A model generated the notes under the pieces. That model saw only the letters and a list, made by a program, of their open reading frames with translations. It was not told the DNA's origin and ran no database searches. A DNA stretch of 22,603 bases from JAWXVD01 sp044425705 (GTDB lineage: Bacteria; Bacillota; Clostridia; Lachnospirales; Lachnospiraceae), in the NCBI GenBank assembly GCA_044425705.1, contig JAWXVD010000048.1, positions 1-22,603 on the forward strand. The letters run 5' to 3'. Numbering within the stretch: the first letter of the stretch is position 1; the number at the start of each line of letters is the position of its first letter. Made by a program: the position numbers and the translations under genes. Shown here one piece after another: positions 7,758-15,056 of the stretch.

Positions 7758-10700
7758 TTAGTATCCAAGATAACTAATATTTAAATCTACGTTGCCACTG
7801 ATACCTGTTACACTACCGCTCTTAGAGTACTGCCATAAATCGTATTTTCCTCCGTAAGTTGGTGTAGTTGCATATTGGGCTAACCAAATCTTATAACTAC
7901 TTAATGAACTTGCATCCATCATAGTTTCTAACCAGTTTTTATTGGCATAAACACCTGCTGTATAACCACTATTTTTAATAGTTTCACAGTAAGCCTTGAT
8001 TACGCTAGTTCTAGTAGATGAACTGATGCTGTCGGCACGCCCACCACTAGCTTCCACATCAAGGAATACTGGATAAGAAATAGCATAATTTTTGATTAAT
8101 GAAATAGTCATAGATGCTTCTTCAATAGCTTCTGTTTCATTGATAGCCTGACTGAAGAAATACACTCCTACCTTTAATCCTGCATTAATCGCTCCTTGAA
8201 TATTGGTTTTAAACATTGGATCTTCAATCAATCCTCCACTTGTAGAACCACGATATCCACAACGAATAATAACATAAGACACTCCTGAATTTTTTACAGA
8301 TGTCCAATCTATGGTACCATTCCATTTAGATACATCAATACCTGATGTTCCTGAACTTACATTTAAAGAACCATCGCTAGCAAAGGTATATTGTGCGCCT
8401 TGAATGACTTGTTCACCTGTGACTTTATTTCCATCACTATCAAAGAAATATGTTTTTCCATCAATCACTTGCCAGCCTGTGTATTTATATGAACCAGTAG
8501 TAGATTTCATGTAGAATGTATCATATAAATAGTAATCTGCGTATTTCGCTTCGCAATAATTGCCATCGCTATCTTTATAATATACTTGTTCTCCATCATT
8601 ATTTTTTAATAAGGATGTTGTATCAGAACTTGCGCTGCTAGTTACTGTGACTGCACAAGTTGCCGTTTTTGACCCATCTGTAGTTGTCACTGTAATGGTT
8701 GCTGTTCCTGTTGCTACACCCGTTACCACACCCGTTGCACTAACTGAGGCTACTGATGTACTGCTAGAACTCCATGTGACACTAGTGTCTGTAGCTGTTG
8801 TTGGTGCTATAGTAGCTGTTAAAGTACTAGTTCCACCTACCGCTACCGATAAACTGCTACTACTTAAGGTTACTCCTGTTACACTAACTGTTGCCGCCGT
8901 TACTGTCACGGTACAAGTTGCTGTTTTTGACCCATCTGAGGTTGTTGCCGTAATGGTTGCTGTTCCTGCTGCTACACCTGTTACCGCACCTGATGAGCTA
9001 ACTGTTGCTACCGATGTACTACTAGAGCTCCATGTCACACCAGTGTTAGTTGCATTACTTGGCTCAATTGTTGGCGTTAACGTACTTGTTCCATCTACCG
9101 CTAATGATACGCTACTACTGCTTAAGGTAACTCCCGTTACACTAACATTTGCTGCAGTTACTGTCACTTCACAGGTTGCTGTTTTATTTCCATCTGTCGT
9201 GGTTGCTGTAATCGTGGCTTTCCCTGCTGCTATTGCTGTTACAGTACCACCACTTACACTTGCTACTGCCTCATCGCTAGAACTCCACGAAACACTAGAA
9301 TTCGTAGCCCCACTAGGACTTACTGTTGTTGTTAACGTACTTGTTTTTCCCACATCCAACGACAGCGTATTACTACTTAAAGATACACTTGTAACTGCCA
9401 CTGTAGTATCTTCTACTGCACTTACCGTTACTGTACAAGTTGCTGTTACACTTCCCTCCTCAGTAGTTACTGTAATAGTTGCTGTTCCTGCCGAATTTGC
9501 AGTCACCACGCCATTACTCACACTTGCGATAGTGCTATCACTAGTCGTCCATTCAACATTTTTATTGGTTGCATTATCTGGTGATACTGTTGCTGTCAAA
9601 GTACTTGTTCCACCTACTGTTAATGCTAATGAAGTATCACTTAACGACACCCCCGTTACAGGTATTGATGACAATTTCAAAAATGTTAATAATGAGGTCA
9701 AACTAGGATCACTAATGGTACTTTTATCAATTACTGTATATGTATCTGATGATGTAATCAACGTTTGTGTAGATTCCACCCAGGTAACTGTATCTGTTAA
9801 CGTAGATTCTACATCTGTTCCTACCTGTGTATCCTCTACACTAGTATCCACTTGGCTTTCATCTAAGATCTCATCTGTTACGTCAATCACTTCATAATCC
9901 GCTGTTTCTTTAATGGTAACCGTTTCTGCATCCAAGCTGTAAATCATATCTTCCATACCCACTACTTCAGATAATTCAACTGTTACTTTACCCGATTCCA
10001 TATCCGACAAATAAATAATACCATCTTCATCTTCATCTGTTGCCGTAATGGTAGTGTCATCTTCATAAGTAATGGTCACTTCAAAAGGCACGTTTGCTAT
10101 TAATTTGCTAGTCTTATCATTAACAAACTTAATCTTCAAATCCTTTACTACGGAAGTCAATGTCATGGCAAGATACACATCGCCACTATACTCTTCTTCC
10201 TCATAATCTGTACTTTCATATCCAACAGCTATCACACCTGCACTTGCTAATTTTTCATCTGCAACAGCTAATAATGTATCTTCTCCTATGACTCCAAAAC
10301 TAGCCAACTGTTCTCCAATTGGAGCAAAAGCCGCCACCTGCATATCTGCTGCCTTGGCACTGGTATAAATACTCACCGTTAAGATAGCCACCACCAATAC
10401 AATCGCACCTGTAGCCGCCACAATTTTATCCATGGTACCAAATCGACTAAAAAATCCACCTTTTCGTTTCTTAGAATTTCTCCTCTTGACTGGCTCAGCA
10501 TCTTCTTCCTCTAACAAAGATTCTTCTGCATCCATATCTATGTATTCAATACCATCCTCTTCAAAATCATCTAAATTAATTTCTGTTAACTCCAGTTCTT
10601 GTAAATCAGATGCTTCTTCATAGAATTCAGCCGCTCCATCAGCATCACCTCTTTCTAAGTTTAGTTCTGATACATCCAATTCTTCCAAATCTAACTCTTC

Positions 10701-10865
10701 TAGCTCTAATTCTTCCGATTCCAATGAATCTAGCTCTAATTCTTCTGACTCTAATTCTTCTGGCTCGATTTCCTTCATGTCCATCTCATCCAAATTAAAA
10801 AAATCTAAATCTTGTTCCTGTTCATCCTGGTCTAAATGGTGTTTCTTCCTAAAAAAATTCATCAT
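7758..10865 (-). CDS. Membrane-anchored GH25 lysozyme with four Ig-like Big_2 repeats
   Basis: A 1035-residue predicted peptidoglycan muramidase. Residues ~10-115 are extremely acidic with ELE/EEL-rich repeats, then a basic patch (KRRNSKKRKGG) and one membrane span (~148-171), which predicts a cytoplasmic N-terminus and an outside C-terminus. Residues ~400-741 are four Big_2 (bacterial Ig-like) repeats of ~85 residues, each with a TGVxLS start and a GTATIT strand. Residues ~748-835 have GWQVIDGKTYFFDSDGN-type cell-wall-binding motifs. The GH25 domain runs from ~841 to the end: SGIDVSKWNG (Asp844) and FLDVEA (Asp936, Glu938) match the catalytic acids of the family. The AGGAGG site at 10886-10891 is 20 bases from the ATG, with a small GC hairpin between. 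It is probably a wall-remodelling enzyme; substrate is inferred from family. Confidence 0.93.
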   Translation of the reverse strand: MMNFFRKKHHLDQDEQEQDLDFFNLDEMDMKEIEPEELESEELELDSLESEELELEELDLEELDVSELNLERGDADGAAEFYEEASDLQELELTEINLDDFEEDGIEYIDMDAEESLLEEEDAEPVKRRNSKKRKGGFFSRFGTMDKIVAATGAIVLVVAILTVSIYTSAKAADMQVAAFAPIGEQLASFGVIGEDTLLAVADEKLASAGVIAVGYESTDYEEEEYSGDVYLAMTLTSVVKDLKIKFVNDKTSKLIANVPFEVTITYEDDTTITATDEDEDGIIYLSDMESGKVTVELSEVVGMEDMIYSLDAETVTIKETADYEVIDVTDEILDESQVDTSVEDTQVGTDVESTLTDTVTWVESTQTLITSSDTYTVIDKSTISDPSLTSLLTFLKLSSIPVTGVSLSDTSLALTVGGTSTLTATVSPDNATNKNVEWTTSDSTIASVSNGVVTANSAGTATITVTTEEGSVTATCTVTVSAVEDTTVAVTSVSLSSNTLSLDVGKTSTLTTTVSPSGATNSSVSWSSSDEAVASVSGGTVTAIAAGKATITATTTDGNKTATCEVTVTAANVSVTGVTLSSSSVSLAVDGTSTLTPTIEPSNATNTGVTWSSSSTSVATVSSSGAVTGVAAGTATITATTSDGSKTATCTVTVTAATVSVTGVTLSSSSLSVAVGGTSTLTATIAPTTATDTSVTWSSSSTSVASVSATGVVTGVATGTATITVTTTDGSKTATCAVTVTSSASSDTTSLLKNNDGEQVYYKDSDGNYCEAKYADYYLYDTFYMKSTTGSYKYTGWQVIDGKTYFFDSDGNKVTGEQVIQGAQYTFASDGSLNVSSGTSGIDVSKWNGTIDWTSVKNSGVSYVIIRCGYRGSTSGGLIEDPMFKTNIQGAINAGLKVGVYFFSQAINETEAIEEASMTISLIKNYAISYPVFLDVEASGGRADSISSSTRTSVIKAYCETIKNSGYTAGVYANKNWLETMMDASSLSSYKIWLAQYATTPTYGGKYDLWQYSKSGSVTGISGNVDLNISYLGY
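8640..9665 (-). repeat. Four ~85-residue tandem Ig-like repeats inside the lysozyme gene
   Basis: Four in-frame repeats of roughly 255 bases encode Big_2 domains. The two nearest the C-terminus are the most alike, both starting VSVTGVTLSSSS and continuing WSSSSTSVA, which suggests recent duplication. The minus-strand compositional bias (Thr, Ser and Val codons) leaves a 416-codon open frame on the opposite strand that is not a gene. Confidence 0.85.
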
Positions 10866-11009
10866 TATATGTTGCCCGTAGGCATCCTCCTAATATATTA
10901 TGTATATGCAAATTCTGTATGCCACAGAATTCCCCCACACATTATTGACTGTATCAGTTACCTAAACTTTGTAACATTTTTGTAACATTATAACATGAGT
11001 TACCATTTT
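10866..11009 (-). promoter_or_regulatory. Long leader of the lysozyme gene with start-site hairpins
   Basis: The leader between the predicted promoter and the gene is about 115 bases. It holds a perfect 8-bp hairpin AATTCTGT/ACAGAATT (10911-10918 with 10924-10931) and, between the ribosome site AGGAGG (10886-10891) and the ATG at 10865, the 10-base hairpin GCC-TACG-GGC (10874-10883). UACG closed by C-G is a member of the very stable UNCG tetraloops. Folding it would cut the effective ribosome-site-to-ATG distance from 20 to about 10 bases. Confidence 0.5.
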
Positions 11010-11015
11010 TTACAA
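10987..11015 (-). promoter_or_regulatory. Predicted sigma-A-type promoter of the lysozyme gene
   Basis: On the minus strand, TTGTAA (11010-11015) and a perfect TATAAT (10987-10992) are separated by 17 bases, the ideal spacing. A transcript starting near 10980 would have a leader of about 115 bases. Three GTTAC/GTAAC motifs lie around the start region (10950-11005). Confidence 0.65.
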
Positions 11016-11049
11016 CACCTAGAAGTTTCCATAATATGTCAATCAAAAT

Positions 11050-11148
11050 GTAACATCCGTATGCCCAGTGTAATCGTTCTCTCCTTAACTCACGTAGTGA
11101 GTTAGATTAAATCAGCGGAGTGATTTGTACGGGCGTGAAATATAACAA
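11050..11148 (+). repeat. Modular intergenic repeat, copy B
   Basis: Same order of blocks as copy A at 7344-7450: ATGCCC, then the exact 15-base block at 11070-11084, then a variable hairpin, then the exact 20-base block at 11109-11128, then GGGCGTGAAATATAACAA. Here the middle holds an extra 8-bp hairpin, TAACTCAC/GTGAGTTA (11086-11093 with 11097-11104), that copy A lacks. The two copies are in the same orientation and bracket the lysozyme gene. Confidence 0.7.
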
Positions 11149-11187
11149 TATACGTTACTTTTTTACGAATTTTGTCGATTGATTAAA

Positions 11188-11215
11188 CTTGTCATCCATC
11201 ACAAATTATGACAAG
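11188..11215. promoter_or_regulatory. Inverted repeat upstream of the zinc-ribbon gene
   Basis: CTTGTCAT (11188-11195) and ATGACAAG (11208-11215) form a perfect 8-bp inverted repeat with a 12-base gap, ending 20 bases before the ribosome site GGAGGG. It could be an operator or a leader hairpin; no T-run follows, so a terminator is unlikely. Confidence 0.4.
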
Positions 11216-11249
11216 CTTAATTAATAAGTAAAAACGGGAGGGACTTACC

Positions 11250-11546
11250 ATGATATACATGCATTATTGTAAAAACTGTGATAGACTTCACATGCTAAAC
11301 GGACATAAGCTAGCTTGTCCGCGTTGTCGGCTAGCATTAACTGAATTACGTATCCCCTATATGGATTATGTAAATTTATCTTTTGAAGAACGCCAACGAT
11401 TTCAAGAGCATTGCCGAAACGAAGAAGAATTAAAGGCAATGAGCACCACTTACCGTATGTACAAATATAGTAAATGGTATCGGGAATCTCAAGAAACAGG
11501 CATCGTAAATGAAGCACGTATGCCGATTTCTCCCCCTATTACATAA
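11250..11546 (+). CDS. Small zinc-ribbon protein of unknown function
   Basis: A 98-residue protein whose first 26 residues form a four-cysteine ribbon (Cys7, Cys10, Cys23, Cys26; C-x2-C then C-P-R-C), which would bind one zinc. The remainder is charged and rich in Tyr and Arg (EERQRFQEH, YRMYKYSKWYRESQE), with no membrane span. The start is supported by GGAGGG seven bases upstream of the ATG. It stands alone: divergent from the lysozyme gene and convergent with the EmrE-like pair, 33 bases away. I do not recognise a named family. Zinc ribbons of this size often touch nucleic acid or partner proteins, but nothing here decides between these. Confidence 0.8.
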   Translation: MIYMHYCKNCDRLHMLNGHKLACPRCRLALTELRIPYMDYVNLSFEERQRFQEHCRNEEELKAMSTTYRMYKYSKWYRESQETGIVNEARMPISPPIT

Positions 11547-11579
11547 ATGCGCAACTCTCAACCTATAGACAAATAGTAA

Positions 11580-11930
11580 CTATAAATTATAAACCATCAC
11601 TCCTAATAAAATCAGACAAATTCCTATGATTTTTTTACGAGACAGCTTTTCTTTAAAATAAAAATAACTTAAAATCGGTACCAAAATATATCCAATAGAT
11701 TCAATCAACGGAATGACAAGAAAATTCTCAATTCCACGATAAGCTAAAATCGTTAAAAAGACCGAACCAAACATCATTGCATATCCAGATATCACATATA
11801 CATTTGCATATTCTCTTATCCAATTCTCATACTCTTTCATTGCTCCTTTTTTCAGTAAAATCTGAGAAAAGGATGCAATTGTAACAGAAATAATTCCAAT
11901 CCCATAATATATGTTAAAATCTATCATCAT
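11580..11930 (-). CDS. EmrE/ArnF-like four-helix membrane protein (second of a pair)
   Basis: The protein has 116 residues with four hydrophobic helices. It resembles one half of a DMT/EamA transporter, close in style to small multidrug resistance proteins and ArnE/ArnF: SQILLKKGAM near helix 1, PLIESIGYILVPILSYFYFKEKLSRKKIIGICLILLGV at the end, with the FKEKLSxKKxxGIxLIxxGV motif typical of the superfamily. The ATG overlaps the stop of the upstream gene as ATGA (11927-11930), with AAGGA before it, so the two are translated together and probably form a heterodimer. Substrate is unknown. ArnE/ArnF-type pairs flip undecaprenyl-phosphate-linked sugars, which is plausible near cell-envelope genes but unproven. 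Confidence 0.85.
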   Translation of the reverse strand: MMIDFNIYYGIGIISVTIASFSQILLKKGAMKEYENWIREYANVYVISGYAMMFGSVFLTILAYRGIENFLVIPLIESIGYILVPILSYFYFKEKLSRKKIIGICLILLGVMVYNL

Positions 11931-12280
11931 TCACATTCCTTTTCACTATTAATCACCATCGTGCCTATAATCACAATCACAATTCCCAAAACCTGCATCA
12001 TAGTAATGGTTTCCTTAAAAATCACTATGGCCCACACCGCTGACCACAATAAAGCCATCGCACGATTCGCGTATGCTACAGATAAATCAAATTTCTTAAT
12101 CATCTGCTGCCATAACAAGGCGTACACTCCTAAAATCACAATTTCAATCCCGTAAAATACTAACAAACCTTGTATCGTATCCTGACCTGATGCAAACTTT
12201 GCCATCACGCTTGATATTGTGTATATCATAATAACAGCTTGCAATATTATAATGTCTTTTATTCTGATTCTTTTCTTCAT
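11927..12280 (-). CDS. EmrE/ArnE-like four-helix membrane protein (first of a pair)
   Basis: This 117-residue, four-helix protein is the partner of the overlapping gene downstream. A basic N-terminus (MKKRIRIKD) precedes helix 1; helix 3 has YANRAMALLWSAVWAIVIFKETI, and helix 4 has GIVIVIIGTMVI, again the DMT/EamA half-transporter pattern. The start at 12280 has AGGAAG eight bases upstream. Unlike its partner it has a short hydrophilic C-terminus (NSEKECE). The asymmetry of the two sequences suggests a dual-topology-derived heterodimer rather than a simple duplication. Transported substrate cannot be read from the sequence. Confidence 0.85.
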   Translation of the reverse strand: MKKRIRIKDIIILQAVIMIYTISSVMAKFASGQDTIQGLLVFYGIEIVILGVYALLWQQMIKKFDLSVAYANRAMALLWSAVWAIVIFKETITMMQVLGIVIVIIGTMVINSEKECE

Positions 12281-12309
12281 CTGCTTAACTTCCTATCTCG
12301 TTGTTATAT

Positions 12310-12344
12310 GATTACATTTTATATTTACACCGTGAAAAGTAATC
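12310..12344. repeat. Degenerate GTTAC-type palindrome
   Basis: GATTAC and GTAATC flank a 23-base core that includes CCGTGAAAA, the same right half as the palindrome at 7306-7340. The left half has decayed. The rest of the 248-base gap (12281-12528) between the divergent transporter and SGNH-like genes must hold both promoters, but I cannot assign them confidently. Confidence 0.45.
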
Positions 12345-12528
12345 AACATTTCATAATTTTTTCTTAAAATTTAGTTATAAGATGGACATAAAAGTTCCAT
12401 AATGTTATTATCAAATTGTTATTGTCACAGATGTCCTGACGTAAAACATCTTCACTATTTTATGATACTACCATAAAAATCGAACATTTACCATGACTAT
12501 ATAAAATTCGTATTAGGAGGTTATGCAC

Positions 12529-13461
12529 ATGACTACTGAAACAAACAAAAAAAAGGTGAATAAACATTTAATTTTCTTTCTTGTCATTCTATTTTTATTT
12601 ATTGTAGCAATCATTCGTTTATTTATTTGGAATAAAGGAGTTGCTTCTGGATATGACCCTAATGACATTACTACTGAATTCGATACGGAAGCACTAGATT
12701 ATATCCAACCTTTGACGGCTTCACAATTAGAAGGTCACGAAGATGATGGTGTAACGACAATTCTAGCTTTAGGAAATAGTCCTTTCCGTGAAAATACGTA
12801 TCTCATTGATGCTTTATCAGAATCCATGGATGCTACTATTTACAACGGAAGTTTTGCAAATTCTTTTCAAAGTATGAAGAATTCCACTTATAGCTCAGAC
12901 TATGCTAATGATGGTGTAAGCTTATATGAGGTAGTTTCTGCCATTACTTCTAATGATTATACTACCGTAAACGAAGCTGCTTCCATAATGGGCGGTGATG
13001 CACCTGCAACAGCCAATATGTTACAAGAAATTGACTTTGCTACTATTGATATGATTACTATTATGTATGACTTAAGCGATTATATAGACTTACGTCCTGT
13101 TTATGATCCTGGGGACGACACAAATTTAGTCACTTACTCAGGTGCTTTAAAGGCATCTATTCAATTAATACAAAAAGCCTATCCATACATTCGTATTGTG
13201 GTTATGTCGATGCCTTCTTGTGGTAAAACAGTGGATGGTTTTTATGTAGATGGGGATATTTATGATTTAGGAAATGGAACTTTAACCGATTATCTCCTCT
13301 ATGAAATCGATGCTTGTAGTTCTACTGGTGTTTCCATCATCGACTTATACTACGGTGTGATTCATGTAGACAATCGAGATAATTATCTATATGACGATTA
13401 TTTCATTAATGAAGACGGTGCCAAACTGATTGCAGAACGATTTGCTACAGTCATTTATTAA
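12529..13461 (+). CDS. Membrane-anchored SGNH-hydrolase-like protein, catalytic His motif not seen
   Basis: A 310-residue protein with a short basic N-terminus, one membrane span (~13-33) and an outside domain. TTILALGNSPF (~77-86) sits where SGNH/GDSL esterases have GDS, followed by YNGSFANSFQSM, a central PYIRIVVMSMP strand and a C-terminal NEDGAKLIAERF that matches the end of many SGNH domains (normally DGxHPNxxGxxxIA). The Asp-x-x-His dyad is not visible: the segment reads DDYFINEDGAKLIA. It is therefore either inactive or a divergent relative. The ATG at 12529 has AGGAGG eight bases upstream; an ATG at 12523 is only two bases from it and is less likely. No similar glycan gene is adjacent. 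Confidence 0.75.
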   Translation: MTTETNKKKVNKHLIFFLVILFLFIVAIIRLFIWNKGVASGYDPNDITTEFDTEALDYIQPLTASQLEGHEDDGVTTILALGNSPFRENTYLIDALSESMDATIYNGSFANSFQSMKNSTYSSDYANDGVSLYEVVSAITSNDYTTVNEAASIMGGDAPATANMLQEIDFATIDMITIMYDLSDYIDLRPVYDPGDDTNLVTYSGALKASIQLIQKAYPYIRIVVMSMPSCGKTVDGFYVDGDIYDLGNGTLTDYLLYEIDACSSTGVSIIDLYYGVIHVDNRDNYLYDDYFINEDGAKLIAERFATVIY

Positions 13462-13513
13462 ATTTTAATACAAACTTGATAAAACAAGGGATTCCCTTAA
13501 AGAAAGGACTTAT

Positions 13514-14380
13514 ATGTGGATTGCAGATAATTGGAAAGATTACGAAGTGATTGATACTTCTACTGGTGAAAAATTAGAACGTTGGGGAGCTTACCGTTTA
13601 GTAAGACCAGATCCTCAAGTAATTTGGGATACTCCAAAAGAAAATAAAGGATGGCGTCAAAAAAATGGTCATTATCACAGAAGTGCTGCTGGTGGTGGTG
13701 AATGGGAATTTTTTGATTTACCAAAAGAGTGGAGCATCAATTATCGAGATTTGACCTTCCACTTAAAGCCCTTTAGCTTTAAACATACTGGACTCTTTCC
13801 AGAACAAGCTACTAACTGGGACTGGTTTTCTTCTTTAATTAAAAATGCTAATCGTCCTATTAAAGTATTAAACTTATTTGCTTATACTGGTGGAGCCACA
13901 TTGGCGGCTGCAGCTGCCGGTGCACAAGTCACACATGTGGACGCTTCTAAAGGAATGGTGAATTGGGCAAAAGAAAATGCTGTTGCCTCAGGATTAGCCG
14001 ATAAACCTATACGTTGGCTTGTTGATGACTGCGTAAAATTTGTAGAACGTGAAATTCGCCGAGGCAATAAATATGATGCTATCATTATGGATCCGCCTTC
14101 TTATGGACGTGGGCCTAAAGGCGAAATTTGGAAAATCGAAGAAAGCATTTATCCATTTATCAAATTAACTACGCAAATATTATCGGATGATGCCTTATTT
14201 TTCTTAGTTAACTCTTATACCACGGGATTACAACCCGCTGTGTTATCATATATGATTCATACCACTGTAGTTCGTAAATTTGGCGGTTCTGTAGAAGCTG
14301 ACGAAGTAGGCTTGCCAGTGACACAATCTGGATTGGTACTTCCTTGTGGCGCTTCTGGGAGATGGACTGGTAGAAAATAA
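13514..14380 (+). CDS. RlmI-like class I SAM-dependent methyltransferase
   Basis: A 288-residue Rossmann methyltransferase. Motif I is LNLFAYTGGATLAAAAAGA (~119-137), an acidic strand end HVDASKG (Asp143) binds the SAM ribose, and MDPPSYGRG (192-200) resembles the DPPxF motif of RlmI/RlmK type RNA methyltransferases. It lacks the N-terminal PUA domain of RlmI (~390 residues) and instead begins with ~90 residues containing WGAYRLVRPDPQVIW and HLKPFSFKHTGLFPEQ, which are typical of a short bacterial family annotated as SAM-dependent methyltransferase. AAAGGA six bases before the ATG supports the start. It follows the SGNH-like gene by 52 bases. RNA is the likely substrate; the exact site is unknown. 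Confidence 0.9.
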   Translation: MWIADNWKDYEVIDTSTGEKLERWGAYRLVRPDPQVIWDTPKENKGWRQKNGHYHRSAAGGGEWEFFDLPKEWSINYRDLTFHLKPFSFKHTGLFPEQATNWDWFSSLIKNANRPIKVLNLFAYTGGATLAAAAAGAQVTHVDASKGMVNWAKENAVASGLADKPIRWLVDDCVKFVEREIRRGNKYDAIIMDPPSYGRGPKGEIWKIEESIYPFIKLTTQILSDDALFFLVNSYTTGLQPAVLSYMIHTTVVRKFGGSVEADEVGLPVTQSGLVLPCGASGRWTGRK

Positions 14381-14393
14381 AACATTTTATATC

Positions 14394-15056
14394 TCATACA
14401 AGATTAAAATGTAATTTTCTTTGTTCTTCTTCTGTAATTGTTTGAACATTAGCGCATTTAGGGTTTATTTTTGAAGATAAATATGAAGATATGTAATATG
14501 TGTTATAAAAATTTTCTAGAATAAAGTCCATAAATATTGTTGGTGATATGGGACCATATGCAGGTATCCTACAGTCTGTATATTGTCCCAAAGTAACGTG
14601 CGATTTAGGATGATTTTTGTTTGAAACTATTTCATCTTTATTGTAATCAAATCGAATCGGAAATGGAACTATCCTTCTCTCTATTATATCACCATATAAC
14701 TCATCATTCTCATAAATATCCGGCTGTTCTTGAAATAATTCCAGTTTAGGTGATGGGAACATTGCCAACCTGTGAGACACTAGTTCATCATTTTCAAATG
14801 TATATAACATTTGAATCAAGTTCCCATCAATTAGTTTCATGGTGTAATCTCGATTTTTATCCACTTCTGAATATATTATATCATAATCCAAATTTTTTAA
14901 CGAAATAGAAAGATTGGTCATTGGACTCCATTCTATTTTTTTCTGCAAACCATTGCTAATAATTACTGGATAATTTTGATTAACAGACATGTTTGACTCA
15001 ATTAATATTCGTATAATGCCTTCAATCTCTCTCTTAACTGATTGTATATTATTCAT
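14394..15056 (-). CDS. DUF2290-like protein, partner of the helicase
   Basis: A 220-residue soluble protein of unknown function. The segment HPKSHVTLGQY-x-DCRIPAYGPISPTIFMDFILENFY (~151-187) is the pattern I associate with DUF2290; this assignment is from memory of the family and not verified. There is no membrane span and no recognised catalytic motif beyond possible conserved His and Cys. Its ATG overlaps the last 8 bases of the helicase gene (ATGAATAA), with AGAGGA ten bases upstream, so the two are translationally coupled. Pairing with a helicase fits an accessory, possibly anti-phage, module. It is convergent with the methyltransferase gene (13-base gap). Confidence 0.65.
   Translation of the reverse strand: MNNIQSVKREIEGIIRILIESNMSVNQNYPVIISNGLQKKIEWSPMTNLSISLKNLDYDIIYSEVDKNRDYTMKLIDGNLIQMLYTFENDELVSHRLAMFPSPKLELFQEQPDIYENDELYGDIIERRIVPFPIRFDYNKDEIVSNKNHPKSHVTLGQYTDCRIPAYGPISPTIFMDFILENFYNTYYISSYLSSKINPKCANVQTITEEEQRKLHFNLV

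Noticed and set aside
8640..9665. Regularly spaced DNA repeats that could suggest a CRISPR array
   Set aside because: The period is ~255 bases, repeats are imperfect and in frame, and they encode Ig-like domains.
8647..9897. 416-codon open frame on the plus strand, opposite the lysozyme gene
   Set aside because: It mirrors the Big_2 repeats; its sequence is a low-complexity Val/Thr/Ala pattern with no ribosome site, as expected from antisense of Thr/Ser/Val-rich repeats.
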